NCBI RefSeq assembly: GCF_030362795.1
Contig: NZ_JAUCBM010000007.1
Span: forward strand, 92,108-156,107
Source of the DNA: Pseudochrobactrum kiredjianiae
Lineage (GTDB): Bacteria; Pseudomonadota; Alphaproteobacteria; Rhizobiales; Rhizobiaceae
Length of the DNA stretch: 64,000 nucleotides
Reading direction: 5' to 3'
Made by a program: the position numbers and the translations under genes. Position 1 is the stretch's first letter, and each line of letters starts with the position of its first letter. Positions 9,184 through 18,497 of this stretch are shown piece by piece. The notes below the pieces were generated by a model, which saw only the letters and a list, made by a program, of their open reading frames with translations, ran no database searches and had not been told where the DNA came from.

Positions 9184-10074
9184 ATGCATAAATCAGTGAA
9201 CGGAAAACGCCGTTTTACCTCACTCGAGGCGATGATTGATGCAGCCGCACACCGGCTGCTCGATCAGCTGCCCCGTCGCGGCTTGTCCGGTGCACTGGTG
9301 GAGTTTCTGGTTTTCGGGCTGAAGCAGGCATGGGCATGTCTGTTCGGCGGCGTCATGCTCGGGTTGATCATCCTCAGCAAATTTCTTTGGGCAGAAGGCT
9401 CTGCCCTGCCGCACCTCATCACACGTTATGACTTCCTGTTCCTGTCAGCCGTTACCATTCAGCTGCTGATGCTGCTGTGCCGACTGGAAAGCTTACGCGA
9501 AGCTAAAGTCATTCTGATTTTCCATATTGTTTGCACCGCAATGGAAATCTTCAAAACCCATATGGGATCATGGATTTATCCGGAAGAAAATCTGTTCCGT
9601 ATCGGCGGCGTGCCGCTGTTCTCCGGCTTTATGTATGCCGCAGTCGGCTCCTATATGGCACGGATCAACCGGATTTTTGACATCCGGCTGGCGAACTATC
9701 CGCCGCTGCCGCTCACTTTAGCGCTCGCTACAGGCATTTACATCAATTTCTTCAGTCATCATTATTTACCGGATATGCGCTGGCTACTTTTCGCAGTCAC
9801 GGGGCTGATGTTCTGGCGTACCAGCATGCATTATCGCGTCTTCCGCTTTCGCCATCGTATGCCCCTGCTGCTGGCGTTCTTCCTGACCTCGCTGTTTATC
9901 TGGATTGCCGAAAATATCGGCACATGGTCACGCGTCTGGCTCTATCCGGGGCAGCATGACCAATGGGTGCCGGTCTCATTGTCCAAGCTCGGCGCATGGT
10001 ATCTGCTGATGATTATCTCCGTGGTATTGGTCACCATCATTCATCCGCCGAAAAAGCCGGACGATCAGCCATAA
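9184..10074 (+). CDS. DUF817 integral membrane protein
   Basis: A 296-residue protein with about eight transmembrane helices after a basic, amphipathic N-terminus. It matches the DUF817 pattern: FGLKQAWACLFGG, a central THMGSWIYPE, FSGFMYAAVGSYMAR, and a C-terminal ENIGTWSRVWLYPGQ followed by WYLLMIISVVLV. No function is established for the family. The ATG follows the nucleotidase stop with one base between, which suggests translational coupling. Confidence 0.85.
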   Translation: MHKSVNGKRRFTSLEAMIDAAAHRLLDQLPRRGLSGALVEFLVFGLKQAWACLFGGVMLGLIILSKFLWAEGSALPHLITRYDFLFLSAVTIQLLMLLCRLESLREAKVILIFHIVCTAMEIFKTHMGSWIYPEENLFRIGGVPLFSGFMYAAVGSYMARINRIFDIRLANYPPLPLTLALATGIYINFFSHHYLPDMRWLLFAVTGLMFWRTSMHYRVFRFRHRMPLLLAFFLTSLFIWIAENIGTWSRVWLYPGQHDQWVPVSLSKLGAWYLLMIISVVLVTIIHPPKKPDDQP

Positions 10075-10079
10075 AAAAT

Positions 10080-10109
10080 GCCGGTACAGAGACTGCACCG
10101 GCGTTTAAT
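10080..10109. terminator. Hairpin between DUF817 gene and LOG gene
   Basis: The six-base arms gccggt (10080-10085) and accggc (10097-10102) lie between convergent genes, with A-rich left and T-rich right flanks. It is probably a modest bidirectional terminator. Confidence 0.6.
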
Positions 10110-10129
10110 CAATATGATCTGATTAAAAA

Positions 10130-10969
10130 TTAAAGCTGATAATGGTCTTTCACCACAGCCCAAGCTTCATCAGCCGTGTCCACATAATGGAACAGCTCCA
10201 GATCTTCCGGTGAGATCGTCCCCTGCTCGGAGAGATAAGGAATATTGATCGCTTTCGTCCAGAACTCTTTGCCGAACAGTACCAGCGGCACACGTTCCAT
10301 ACGACCGGTCTGCATCAAGGTCAGCGTCTCAAACAGCTCATCCATGGTACCAAAACCACCCGGAAAAACTGCAAAAGCCTTGGCACGGAACAGGAAGTGC
10401 ATCTTGCGCAATGCGAAATAGTGGAAGTTGAAGCACAGTTCCGGCGTGACATAGGCATTCGGCGCCTGCTCATGCGGCAGCACAATATTCAGGCCAATAG
10501 ACGGCGCACCAATATCGGCAGCACCGCGGTTGCCCGCTTCCATCACACCTGGTCCACCACCGGTCACAACGACGAATTCACGGTAATAGGTAGAGGCCGA
10601 ATATTCCGAACAGCGACGGGCAAATTCACGCGCTTCTTCATAATAGACTGAATTGGCTTCGAGGTTCTTTTTCTGAACTTCGTTTTTCGCAGCCCATGCT
10701 TCACCACCCGGCTCAGGAATACGTGCACCGCCAAACAGCACTACGGTTGATTTAATGCCGCGTTCTTCCATAACCATTTCCGGCTTCAGCAATTCAAGCT
10801 GCAAACGGATCGGGCGCAATTCACGCTTGGTCATAAATTCCGTATCACTGAATGCCAGCTTATAGGCAGGTGCACGGGTCTGCGGTGTATCCGGCACCGC
10901 CGCCACACGTTTAACAGTTTCACCGGAATTGCTGAAAGGTGTCCAGCCGTCTTTCTCAAGCGGATTCAT
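10130..10969 (-). CDS. LOG-family (TIGR00730) Rossmann-fold protein
   Basis: A 279-residue protein of the lysine decarboxylase-like/LOG family, whose tested members are nucleoside 5'-monophosphate phosphoribohydrolases that release cytokinin-type bases. The signature motifs are present: VVTGGGPGVMEAGNRGA near residue 140 and the catalytic FPGGFGTMDELFE near residue 205. The roughly 75 residues before the core (RELRPIRLQLELLKPE) are typical of the longer rhizobial version. Its real substrate here is unknown. It is transcribed alone, away from dapD. Confidence 0.88.
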   Translation of the reverse strand: MNPLEKDGWTPFSNSGETVKRVAAVPDTPQTRAPAYKLAFSDTEFMTKRELRPIRLQLELLKPEMVMEERGIKSTVVLFGGARIPEPGGEAWAAKNEVQKKNLEANSVYYEEAREFARRCSEYSASTYYREFVVVTGGGPGVMEAGNRGAADIGAPSIGLNIVLPHEQAPNAYVTPELCFNFHYFALRKMHFLFRAKAFAVFPGGFGTMDELFETLTLMQTGRMERVPLVLFGKEFWTKAINIPYLSEQGTISPEDLELFHYVDTADEAWAVVKDHYQL

Positions 10970-11045
10970 GCAGTATCATCCTGTTGTGGCAGCACCATAA
11001 ATCATCACAGCGAGCCACTGTTCGTGTTTTCTTAGAATATCTGAA

Positions 11046-11168
11046 TCAAAAACCGTCAGGTCGCATCGAAAAGGGTGATTTCGAGAACCGGAACGGAGCG
11101 TACTGAATGTACGTGAGTACCGGAAACGCAGAAATCGCTCTTTGCAGGTCGGCATGGCGACTTTTGGA
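11046..11168. repeat. Palindromic intergenic element upstream of dapD
   Basis: The stretch gtcaggtcgcat, gggtgatttc, accggaacggagcgtac is followed by its imperfect inverted copy gtacgtgagtaccgg, cagaaatcgctc, gcaggtcggc, so the whole forms a dyad of about 120 bp around 11105. Sequences of this pattern recur in Brucella/Ochrobactrum intergenic regions as far as I recall. The rest of the 10970-11342 gap is AT-rich near dapD and shows no gene. Confidence 0.6.
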
Positions 11169-11342
11169 TCAGATACTGAGGCATATAGTGCAAAAGCGGC
11201 ATTGCCAAGATTGACCCTGCATTGAGCATAGCCTAATCATTTGCCGAAAATATTTCGTAATTTACATATTTCGTCGTTATTTTCGTCTTAACGCCGAATT
11301 AAAACTGAATTAACTGCGTTTTAACGCCTCAGGAGCAGTAAT

Positions 11343-12197
11343 ATGTCCCAACTTGATCTGTCAGCTCTCGAAAAAATTATCACAAAAGCTTTTGATGAGC
11401 GCGACACAGTGTCGGTATCAACCACCGGAGAAATCCGTGATGCCGTCGCACAATCCCTGTTGTTGCTTGATCAGGGCAAAGTACGCGTTGCTGAAAAACA
11501 AGCCGACGGCAACTGGACGGTCAATCAATGGCTGAAAAAAGCAGTGCTGCTTTCATTCCGTCTCAACCCGATGGAAATCATCAAAGGTGGCCCTGGTGAA
11601 TCCGTCTGGTGGGACAAAGTGGCTTCCAAATTTGACGGCTGGTCTGCGAATGAATTTACGCAAGCCGGTTTCCGCGCTGTACCAAACTGCGTTGTTCGTC
11701 ACTCCGCTTATATTGCGCCAAATGCCATTCTGATGCCGTCTTTTGTCAATCTTGGCGCTTATGTCGGTGAAGGTACTATGGTGGATACATGGGCAACTGT
11801 CGGCTCCTGCGCGCAGATCGGTAAGAATGTGCATCTATCCGGCGGTGTTGGCATCGGCGGCGTGCTTGAGCCATTACAGGCCGAGCCAACCATCATCGAA
11901 GACAACTGCTTTATCGGCGCACGCTCTGAAGTTGTAGAAGGCTGCATCATCCGTGAAGGTTCCGTGCTGGGTATGGGCGTCTATATCGGTAAATCCACCA
12001 AGATCGTCGATCGTGCGACCGGCGAAGTGTTCTATGGCGAGGTTCCACCTTACTCGGTGGTTGTTGCCGGTACGATGCCGGGTAAAAATGTCCCGGGCGA
12101 AAACTGGGGCCCAAGCCTGTATTGCGCAGTTATCGTCAAGCGCGTTGATGAAAAAACCCGTTCAAAAACCTCGATCAATGATCTGCTGCGCGACTAA
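11343..12197 (+). CDS. dapD: 2,3,4,5-tetrahydropyridine-2,6-dicarboxylate N-succinyltransferase
   Basis: DapD succinylates tetrahydrodipicolinate in the succinylase branch of lysine/meso-diaminopimelate synthesis, feeding lysine and peptidoglycan. The 284-residue protein has the N-terminal helical domain, then the left-handed beta-helix of hexapeptide repeats ([35 protein letters not shown], given here in outline), with [11 protein letters not shown] and the [17 protein letters not shown] part carrying active-site residues. AGGAGC lies upstream of the ATG. dapE, the later desuccinylase of the same pathway, is 1.4 kb downstream on the same strand, separated by three small secreted-protein genes. 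Confidence 0.97.
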   Translation: MSQLDLSALEKIITKAFDERDTVSVSTTGEIRDAVAQSLLLLDQGKVRVAEKQADGNWTVNQWLKKAVLLSFRLNPMEIIKGGPGESVWWDKVASKFDGWSANEFTQAGFRAVPNCVVRHSAYIAPNAILMPSFVNLGAYVGEGTMVDTWATVGSCAQIGKNVHLSGGVGIGGVLEPLQAEPTIIEDNCFIGARSEVVEGCIIREGSVLGMGVYIGKSTKIVDRATGEVFYGEVPPYSVVVAGTMPGKNVPGENWGPSLYCAVIVKRVDEKTRSKTSINDLLRD

Positions 12198-12216
12198 AAT
12201 TATTCATGACGACAAA

Positions 12217-12256
12217 AAGAAAAGCGACAGGCTTCAAGCCTGTCGCTTTTTATTTT
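12217..12256. terminator. Bidirectional terminator after dapD
   Basis: A stem of about 14 bp (aaagcgacaggct with its complement) around 12235 is flanked by A-run and T-run. It separates dapD from the convergent small gene ending at 12273. Confidence 0.85.
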
Positions 12257-12272
12257 CAGACACAAGTCGTTC

Positions 12273-12488
12273 TTAGCGACGTGTGCTTGCAGGTGAATGA
12301 TCATCAAAACCATTGGCTGAGCCATCTGAATAAGTGGTAGGCTGTGTGCTTTTAAGGGTGAAGTTAGCAGCGACTGGTGTTGTATCATTGCCATAAAGGT
12401 TATCCGGAGTACCCACATTTGGGTTTTCAGCCATAGCAACACCGGCAGTCATAGCAAGAGCGGCAATAGTCAAAGCAATCTTTTTCAT
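12273..12488 (-). CDS. Small secreted protein, tandem copy 1 (71 aa, unrecognised)
   Basis: A 71-residue protein with a clean signal peptide (MKKIALTIAALAMTAGVAMA, cleavage expected before ENPNV), leaving about 51 residues. I do not recognise the family. The mature part contains NPNVGTPDNLYGND and SDGSANGFDDHSPAS, which are shared with two more copies upstream. No cysteine or known domain is seen. The start is set by AGGAAG nine bases before the ATG at 12488; a longer frame upstream is the untranslated leader. This is the most diverged copy (VAANFTLKSTQPTTY where the others read VVTTSTVKSTAPNTY). Its start lies exactly 338 bp from that of copy 2. Confidence 0.8.
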   Translation of the reverse strand: MKKIALTIAALAMTAGVAMAENPNVGTPDNLYGNDTTPVAANFTLKSTQPTTYSDGSANGFDDHSPASTRR

Positions 12489-12610
12489 TTCAATCTTCCT
12501 TTTTAGGTGCCGTTCATTCTGGTCAGGACGCTTGGGAGGTCTGTCTTGGTACACTTCAGAATGAGCGGCAAATCATCTTCATTAAATACTCAGTAAAATT
12601 ACCGGCCTGA

Positions 12611-12826
12611 TTAGCGGTTGTAGCTGGATGGTGAATTGTCACCAAAACCATTGGCAGAACCGTCAGTATAGGTATTAGGCGCAGTGCTCTTCACAGTGGA
12701 TGTTGTAACCACTGGCGTCTGATCCTTGCCATAGAGATCAGCTGGCGTGCCCACATTTGGATTATCGGCAAGAGCCACACCGGCAGTCATGGTGAGAGCA
12801 GCAACAGTCAAAATAATCTTTTTCAT
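12611..12826 (-). CDS. Small secreted protein, tandem copy 2 (71 aa, unrecognised)
   Basis: It has the same length as its neighbours. The signal peptide is MKKIILTVAALTMTAGVALA and the mature part starts DNPNVGTPADLYGKDQ and ends FGDNSPSSYNR. The coding part is nearly identical to copy 3, while its leader (CCTAAAAAGGAAGATTGAA and about 70 bases further upstream, including cttgggaggtctgtcttgg) is nearly identical to copy 1. The copies may therefore have exchanged segments. The export signal predicts a periplasmic or secreted location; its role is unknown. Confidence 0.8.
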   Translation of the reverse strand: MKKIILTVAALTMTAGVALADNPNVGTPADLYGKDQTPVVTTSTVKSTAPNTYTDGSANGFGDNSPSSYNR

Positions 12827-12948
12827 TTCAATCTTCCTTTTTAGGTGCCGTTCACTCTGGTCAGGACGCTTGGGAGGTCTGTCTTGGTACACTTCAGAAT
12901 GAGCGGCAGATCATCTTCATATAATACGCAGTAAAATTATCGGCCTGA

Positions 12949-13164
12949 TTAGCGGTTGTAGCTGGATGGTGAATTGTCACCAAAACCATTGGCAGAACCG
13001 TCAGTATAAGTATTAGGCGCAGTGCTCTTCACAGTGGATGTTGTCACCACCGGTGTCTGGTCATTGCCATAGAGATTGTCCGGTGTGCCCACATTTGGAT
13101 TATCGGCAAGAGCTACACCGGCAGTCATGGTAAGAGCAGCAATAGTCAAAATAATCTTTTTCAT
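12949..13164 (-). CDS. Small secreted protein, tandem copy 3 (71 aa, unrecognised)
   Basis: The promoter-proximal copy. I chose the ATG at 13164, because AGGAAT lies at good spacing from it and the protein then has exactly the length of copies 1 and 2; the ATG at 13170 is too close to that site. The signal peptide is MKKIILTIAALTMTAGVALA and the mature part is DNPNVGTPDNLYGNDQ to SPSSYNR. The region upstream (13171-13579) is AT-rich and probably holds its promoter back to back with that of dapE. Function is unrecognised. Confidence 0.8.
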   Translation of the reverse strand: MKKIILTIAALTMTAGVALADNPNVGTPDNLYGNDQTPVVTTSTVKSTAPNTYTDGSANGFGDNSPSSYNR

Positions 13165-13170
13165 TTTCAT

Positions 13171-13579
13171 ATTCCTTGTTCAACTTATGTGAACGTGCTT
13201 GGGAGGAGCGCCGTTCCGATGAACATGAGATATGCCTGATTGTTTATGATTTCAACTCACGTAAATTTTACGAAAATTACAAATTTAGAACACATTTCCA
13301 CAAATGTTTAAATCTTTAATCTAAATTGATAAACAATTACAGTAATTTAGCTGAAAAGATTTTACAATTTCTCAAAAAATCGTCCTTAATCGTTCGCAAA
13401 TAGCAAACGATCTGTATCTCTTATAGTTCACAAAATGAAGACAATGACACTTTTCTCACGGAAATATTACCATTTGAAAGAGTCCGTTTATTGCGCGAAA
13501 AACACATTACCGTGAGAAGTTGAGAGCCAGAACGGAAATTCCGGATGCACCGGTAATCGGCATCTGCTAAGCCTTCATT
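13171..13579. promoter_or_regulatory. AT-rich divergent intergenic region with two dyads
   Basis: No gene is seen in this stretch. It separates the small secreted-protein array (minus) from dapE (plus). An operator-like dyad ATCGTTCGC / GCAAACGAT with one mismatch lies at 13389-13411. The 9-bp arms tctcacgg-type and ccgtgaga-type lie at 13453-13461 and 13510-13518. Which regulator would bind is unknown. Confidence 0.4.
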
Positions 13580-14767
13580 ATGATGACCACATTTGATCCC
13601 GCAGAAAATCTCGCCGCTCTGATCCGCTGCCCGTCTGTTACGCCGGCAGAAGGCGGAGCCCTTACCGCTCTTCAGTCAATGCTGGAGCCGCTCGGCTTCC
13701 ATATAGACCGTCCTGTGTTTACCGCAGAGGGGACGCCGGATATAGAAAATCTCTATGCCCGCCTGACCGGAACCGGCCCTCACCTGATGTTTGCCGGCCA
13801 TACAGATGTGGTGCCGACAGGTGATTTATCGCTCTGGAAACATCCACCTTTTGGCGCGGTCATCGATAATGGCGAGCTTTATGGCCGTGGCGCAGTGGAT
13901 ATGAAAGGCGGCATCGCCTGCTTTGTTGCGGCAACAGCGCGTTACTTGCAAAAGTTTCCTGACCGCAAACCTAATATTTCATTCCTGATTACCGGTGATG
14001 AAGAAGGTCCCGCTATTAACGGCACAGTCAAAGTGCTGGAATGGGCGAAAGCTAAGGGCGAAAAATGGGATGCCTCACTGGTTGGCGAGCCAACTAATCC
14101 TGATCGTCTGGGTGAAGCAATCAAGATCGGCCGCCGCGGTTCAGTCACCGGTACGGTTATTGTTCATGGCACACAGGGTCATGTCGCCTATCCGCATAAT
14201 GCCGATAATCCCGTGCGCGGTATTATGGCACTGCTGAACAGCCTGCTGATACCGGCTTATGATCAGGGCACTGAGAATTTTCAGGCAACCAACCTCGAAA
14301 TCACTTCGATTGACGTCGGCAATCCGGCCACTAATGTTATTCCGGCCAAAGCAACCGCTTCATTCAATATCCGCTTTAATGACACATGGACTGCAGACAG
14401 CCTGCAACAGGAAGTCTCGCGCCGTTTACAAGAAGCAGCGCTGAACAGCCCGTTCAGACAAGGCAAAGCTGAGCCGGTCAATTATGAATTGATCTGGGGT
14501 GAAGATCCAAGCCATGTGTTTTTGACCCGCAATGACAAGCTGATTGATGCACTCAATGGCTCGATCAAAGCAGTGACAGGCAAACAGGCAGCGCTTTCGA
14601 CTTCCGGCGGCACATCCGATGCCCGTTTCATCAAGGATTATTGCCCTGTTGTGGAGTTCGGCCTTGTTGGTCAGACTATGCATATGGCCAATGAGCGCAC
14701 ATCGCTGCGCGACCTTGAAAATCTCACTGCAATTTATGAAAAATTCCTTGAGGACTTTTTCGCCTGA
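13580..14767 (+). CDS. dapE: Succinyl-diaminopimelate desuccinylase
   Basis: DapE is a di-zinc M20 peptidase-family enzyme that hydrolyses N-succinyl-LL-diaminopimelate, giving LL-DAP for lysine and cell wall. The 395-residue protein shows [13 protein letters not shown] at the N-terminus, the first metal site [23 protein letters not shown] with the bridging Asp, ITGDEEGPA with the catalytic Glu pair, and [20 protein letters not shown] near the end with the final metal histidine in the following GQTMHMANE. It either starts at 13580 or three bases later (ATGATG). It functions with dapD and dapB, both also in this window. Confidence 0.97.
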   Translation: MMTTFDPAENLAALIRCPSVTPAEGGALTALQSMLEPLGFHIDRPVFTAEGTPDIENLYARLTGTGPHLMFAGHTDVVPTGDLSLWKHPPFGAVIDNGELYGRGAVDMKGGIACFVAATARYLQKFPDRKPNISFLITGDEEGPAINGTVKVLEWAKAKGEKWDASLVGEPTNPDRLGEAIKIGRRGSVTGTVIVHGTQGHVAYPHNADNPVRGIMALLNSLLIPAYDQGTENFQATNLEITSIDVGNPATNVIPAKATASFNIRFNDTWTADSLQQEVSRRLQEAALNSPFRQGKAEPVNYELIWGEDPSHVFLTRNDKLIDALNGSIKAVTGKQAALSTSGGTSDARFIKDYCPVVEFGLVGQTMHMANERTSLRDLENLTAIYEKFLEDFFA

Positions 14768-14837
14768 TTCATATGCCCTTCAGGTGCCGGTAAAAATACA
14801 GGCACCTGAACCTATCCGTCGTTAGCGCAGGGTGCCT

Positions 14838-15443
14838 ATGCCTAGTTTTGAAGAGATTCAGTATTATTTCTCCGCAGTCTGGCGCACGATGACCGGTCAT
14901 CCGGAAGCGCTGAATGATCTCAATACCGATGCTGATGGTTTCTGGCGGTCGTTTTATGCCATTCTGATTGCCATACCGCCGATGCTGATCGGCTGGGTTG
15001 AAATCGCTGCACGTCTTACAGAGAATACGGAAGACAGCGGGGAAACTGCGCTGCGTCTTATCAATACAGCCAAACTTGGTGCGGTTGATATGGTGGTGTG
15101 GCTGCTGCCCTTGGTGATTATCGGTTTCCTGAGCCGCAGCCTTGGGTTGGAACGCCGTTTCTCGACCTATGTCGTGGCAACCAACTGGGCCACGGCTTTG
15201 TTCGCGTGGGTCTATGCCCCGCTGTCATTTCTTAATCTGCTGCTGCCGGATTTATCAGCGGTGTTTGCCGGTATCGGCTTTGGCCTTTTTCTAGTGACAT
15301 TACTGCTCAGTTACAGACTCACCCGCGCGGCGCTGCAAAGACCGCATAGTTTTGCAGCACCCTTTTTTGTCTCAGTGATATTAGGCAGCATCATGCTGAC
15401 AATTATCTTGCAAAATCTGGCAGGGTTTATGCCTGCTTCATGA
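14838..15443 (+). CDS. Hypothetical integral membrane protein
   Basis: A 201-residue protein with about four or five hydrophobic segments (around residues 36-55, 78-100, 115-135, 145-165 and 178-198). I do not recognise the family. It sits 70 bases after dapE and converges on truA, a place where Brucella-type genomes usually carry an unannotated membrane protein. The ATG at 14838 is preferred over the GTG at 14832 because AGGG lies at normal distance. There are no catalytic motifs; the start SFEEIQYYFSAVWRTMTG is polar and amphipathic. Confidence 0.65.
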   Translation: MPSFEEIQYYFSAVWRTMTGHPEALNDLNTDADGFWRSFYAILIAIPPMLIGWVEIAARLTENTEDSGETALRLINTAKLGAVDMVVWLLPLVIIGFLSRSLGLERRFSTYVVATNWATALFAWVYAPLSFLNLLLPDLSAVFAGIGFGLFLVTLLLSYRLTRAALQRPHSFAAPFFVSVILGSIMLTIILQNLAGFMPAS

Positions 15444-15459
15444 GCCGCAGGCTTTTGCC

Positions 15460-16215
15460 TTATAAAATAAGCGAATAATCCGCACCGATCATATAAAGCC
15501 CGTGGGCAGGCGCTACCACACCACAGGCTTTGCGATCACGCGCTTCCAGTGCAGCCAGCAAAGTACTCTGCTCCCAGCGTCCCCTGCCAACCTCATAAAG
15601 ACTGCCAACCAATGACCGCACCTGATTATGCAGGAAAGAGCGGGCAGAAGCACGCACCTCAACCACTTCACCATGACGCTGTACATTCAAAACACCCAGC
15701 GTTTTCACAGGACTTTTGGATTGGCATTGCACCGAGCGGAATGTTGTAAAATCATGCGTACCAATGAGTAATTGCGCAGCTTCCTGCATGGCATCGGCAT
15801 CAAGCTTATGTGATACCCACCACGCACGTTTTGCATCAAGAGCTAATGGTGTACGGCGATTAACAATCCGGTAAATATAGTGCCGTCCTAAAGCGCTGAA
15901 CCGCGCATCAAAATGATCCGGCACCTTTTCTACATTCAGCAAATAAATACTGTCGCCAGCCTGTGTCAGATAAGCATTCACAGCGTCACGAATTTTGGAT
16001 GCAGCCCAGTCTCTCGTCAAATCAACATGGGCTGTTTGTGCAAAAGCATGCACCCCTGCATCGGTACGTCCTGCGGTACCCAAAGCAGTGCTTTCACCGC
16101 AAAATTTGAAAATCGCAGCTTCAATCGCCGCCTGCACACTCGGCGCATTATCCTGCCTTTGCCATCCGGCATAAGGTGAACCATCATATTCAACTGTCAG
16201 ACGATAACGCGGCAC
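15460..16215 (-). CDS. truA: tRNA pseudouridine(38-40) synthase TruA
   Basis: TruA isomerises uridines 38-40 in the anticodon arm of many tRNAs. The 251-residue protein has the catalytic [12 protein letters not shown] with the essential Asp near residue 52, [12 protein letters not shown] at the N-terminus, HYIYRI and the C-terminal [15 protein letters not shown]. It starts with GTG at 16215 directly after the TGA of the upstream acetyltransferase gene, so the four genes def, fmt, GNAT and truA likely form one operon with translational coupling. Confidence 0.96.
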   Translation of the reverse strand: MPRYRLTVEYDGSPYAGWQRQDNAPSVQAAIEAAIFKFCGESTALGTAGRTDAGVHAFAQTAHVDLTRDWAASKIRDAVNAYLTQAGDSIYLLNVEKVPDHFDARFSALGRHYIYRIVNRRTPLALDAKRAWWVSHKLDADAMQEAAQLLIGTHDFTTFRSVQCQSKSPVKTLGVLNVQRHGEVVEVRASARSFLHNQVRSLVGSLYEVGRGRWEQSTLLAALEARDRKACGVVAPAHGLYMIGADYSLIL

Positions 16216-16743
16216 TCAATTGTCTCCGAATGCAGAAGCATAAATCAGTTGTCCTTGCACAGACTGGCAAGGATCATTATCGGTCAGGCACTTCGCTTGC
16301 AAATATTGCGCCGGATAAGCACTTTTAAACCCGGCAGCGCCTTCAACACTATAGCCAAAACTGCCGTAATAAGCAGGATCACCTAAAACAACGCTGAGTT
16401 TTTCACCCTGTTGCACGAGCAGCCTGTGGGCTTCCTTCATCAGCGCATGCCCCACGCCTGCCCGTTGATGATCCGGCAAAACTGCGAGCGGTGCGAGTGC
16501 AACCGCAGCCAGACGGCTATCCGCCTGTTCAATCCATAAGCGCGAAAACAGAATATGCCCGATGATTGCATCTTCCGCCTCAGCAACCAATTCCAGCACA
16601 ACATCATTGTCTGCAACCAGTTGGCGCACCAAACGCACTTCATCATTCCCGTTGAAAGCAGCCGCGATCACGCCATCAATCTGAGAGCGATCCTGCTCTC
16701 TGACCGGACGGATATCAAACTGCTTGACGGGCGAATGGCTCAT
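16216..16743 (-). CDS. GNAT-family N-acetyltransferase
   Basis: A 175-residue acetyl-CoA-dependent transferase. It begins with an [12 protein letters not shown] strand-helix start, contains IGHILFSRL, then [20 protein letters not shown], the pyrophosphate-binding Q/R-x-x-G-x-G/A motif, and [14 protein letters not shown] near the C-terminus, typical of the YhbS-like subgroup. The substrate is unknown. The gene overlaps the fmt stop codon by four bases (ATGA) and touches truA, so it is locked into the def-fmt-truA operon. Confidence 0.88.
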   Translation of the reverse strand: MSHSPVKQFDIRPVREQDRSQIDGVIAAAFNGNDEVRLVRQLVADNDVVLELVAEAEDAIIGHILFSRLWIEQADSRLAAVALAPLAVLPDHQRAGVGHALMKEAHRLLVQQGEKLSVVLGDPAYYGSFGYSVEGAAGFKSAYPAQYLQAKCLTDNDPCQSVQGQLIYASAFGDN

Positions 16744-17690
16744 GGCAAAACCACACCGCGGCTCAGCTTAACGCCGTTGCAAAACTCAGCAGCGCTCACC
16801 AGTTTACCACCGGCCTTTTGCACCAGTGTCAGCGCAACCGCTCCGTCACCGCAAGCAATCACCAGCTGGCCGTCCAGCACTTCACCAGCTTGTGTTTCTC
16901 CGGCTTTGCCTGCACCATCAGCGATCACCGAGCGCAGCACTTTTACGCGCTCGAGCTGGCCATTGATTTCCATCTCGCACCAGGCGCCCGGAAACGGGCT
17001 CAGGCCACGGATACGATCATGCACAGCCTGCGCCGGTTGCGACCAGTCGATCCGCGCTTCAGATTTTTCAATCTTGGAAGCATAGGTCACGCCATCTTCA
17101 GATTGCGGGTTCAGCCTCAGACTGTCGCGCTCCAGTGCCGCCATGGCACGCACCATCAGATCGGCACCGGTAATGCTCAAACGATCATGTAACTCGCCAT
17201 AGGTCATATTCGGCGTGATGGTGATTTTCTCAACCATGGCGACAGGACCGGTATCCAGCCCCTCATCCATTTTCATAATCATCATGCCGCTCTCGGCATC
17301 GCCAGCCATAATCGCACGCTGAATTGGTGCAGCACCACGCCAGCGCGGTAATAGTGACGCATGACCATTATAGCAGCCCAGTGCAGGCGCATCGAGAATG
17401 GCCTTTGGCAACAACATGCCATAGGCAACAACCACTGCGACATCCGCATTAAGCTCACGGAAAATCTGCTGTTCTTCTTCGCCTTTCAGACTTTTTGGCG
17501 TGAAAACAGGAATGCCGAATTCTTCAGCCTTTTCATGAACCGGTGATTTGGTCAGCTCGAGACCACGGCGTCCGGCAGGGCGCGGTGGTTGGCTGTAGAC
17601 GGCAACAATCTCATAGCCCTGCCCGATCAGCGCTGTCATCACCGGCACAGAAAATTCCGGTGTGCCCATGAACACAATACGTAACGACAT
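16740..17690 (-). CDS. fmt: Methionyl-tRNA formyltransferase
   Basis: Fmt formylates initiator Met-tRNA using 10-formyl-tetrahydrofolate. The 316-residue protein begins [16 protein letters not shown] after one extra residue pair, carries [19 protein letters not shown] with the catalytic Asn-His pair, and GLDTGPV with the catalytic Asp, followed by the C-terminal tRNA-binding OB domain ([10 protein letters not shown]). The residue between the active Asn and His is Gly where most Fmt proteins have Val or Ile, a mild variation. Def, its functional partner, lies 81 bases upstream on the same strand. Confidence 0.96.
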   Translation of the reverse strand: MSLRIVFMGTPEFSVPVMTALIGQGYEIVAVYSQPPRPAGRRGLELTKSPVHEKAEEFGIPVFTPKSLKGEEEQQIFRELNADVAVVVAYGMLLPKAILDAPALGCYNGHASLLPRWRGAAPIQRAIMAGDAESGMMIMKMDEGLDTGPVAMVEKITITPNMTYGELHDRLSITGADLMVRAMAALERDSLRLNPQSEDGVTYASKIEKSEARIDWSQPAQAVHDRIRGLSPFPGAWCEMEINGQLERVKVLRSVIADGAGKAGETQAGEVLDGQLVIACGDGAVALTLVQKAGGKLVSAAEFCNGVKLSRGVVLP

Positions 17691-17771
17691 AGACTATCCT
17701 AACGAAAATACTGGCCTACGAGACACCGGCCTAAATAACTTCACTGACCTGAGTGAAACTCAAATCGTGCT

Positions 17772-18305
17772 TCAGATTTTTTTGGCCGCTGCCGGCTCAT
17801 GGGTCTTGGCCAGTTTTTTGAATTTCTTGATCACCATATCCCGCTTCAGCTTGGAAATATGATCAATGAACAACACACCATCCAGATGATCAATTTCATG
17901 CTGCAGACAAGTGGCCATCAGACCTTCAGCCTTGATTTCCTGCGGTTTGCCTTCAATATCCTGATAGGTCACACGCACAGTCGCAGGGCGTTCCACTTCC
18001 GCATAATAATCAGGGATCGACAAACAACCCTCTTCATAAGAACTCGGCTCATCTGAGCGCTCAACCACCACCGGATTGATAAAGACATGCGGCTCCGGCG
18101 CTTCACCCTCTTTAGCCAGATCAATCACAACCATGCGGATCGGCTCGGCCACTTGAATTGCAGCCAGCCCGATACCCGGCGCATCATACATCGTGGCAAA
18201 CATATCAGCGGAGAATTTACGCAAATCCGCATCAAAGCGTTCAACCGGTTTTGAAACCTGACGTAAAACCGGATCAGGAAGAAAAATAATCGGCTTAATG
18301 GTCAT
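17772..18305 (-). CDS. def: Peptide deformylase
   Basis: Def removes the formyl group from nascent proteins. The 177-residue protein has the three conserved motifs: GIGLAAIQV (motif 1, with Ile in place of the more common Pro), EEGCLSIP (motif 2, metal Cys) and QHEIDHLDG (motif 3, metal His pair and catalytic Glu). The start is the ATG at 18305 ([14 protein letters not shown]); the upstream in-frame extension to 18368 has no conserved content. The lysine/alanine-rich tail ([15 protein letters not shown]) is common in alphaproteobacteria. It is the first gene of the def-fmt-GNAT-truA operon. Confidence 0.96.
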   Translation of the reverse strand: MTIKPIIFLPDPVLRQVSKPVERFDADLRKFSADMFATMYDAPGIGLAAIQVAEPIRMVVIDLAKEGEAPEPHVFINPVVVERSDEPSSYEEGCLSIPDYYAEVERPATVRVTYQDIEGKPQEIKAEGLMATCLQHEIDHLDGVLFIDHISKLKRDMVIKKFKKLAKTHEPAAAKKI

Positions 18306-18497
18306 AAGATTTATCCGCTGTTGCAATTGCCGGTGTCGCAATTCATTGAAAATATCGAACACCCGCAAGGCAGGCCTGATCTGAATGATGTCCGATCTAA
18401 TCTCTCAGCACTCTGCCGTCAATAATTTACATGATCACATCAAAAATCTGTTCACGTTTTATTCTTATATTTACCGCGAATCATGTAATCTTTGCAA

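Larger units (their letters stand above)
12273..13189 (-). repeat. Tandem array of three units with exact 338-bp period
   Basis: Start codons at 12488, 12826 and 13164 are each 338 bp apart, and the three products are each 71 residues. Leaders of copies 1 and 2 are almost the same, whereas the leader of copy 3 keeps only the gcttgggagg block and purine-rich parts. Confidence 0.85.

Noticed and set aside
11030..11060. Irr/ICE-like iron-control motif (cttagaatatctgaat)
   Set aside because: The match is weak and lies at the border of a palindromic element; neither neighbour is an iron gene.
12489..12554. Longer 93-residue versions of the small secreted proteins
   Set aside because: The extra 22 residues are Arg/Lys/Pro-rich, precede a clear ribosome binding site and would bury the signal peptide; they are leader RNA.
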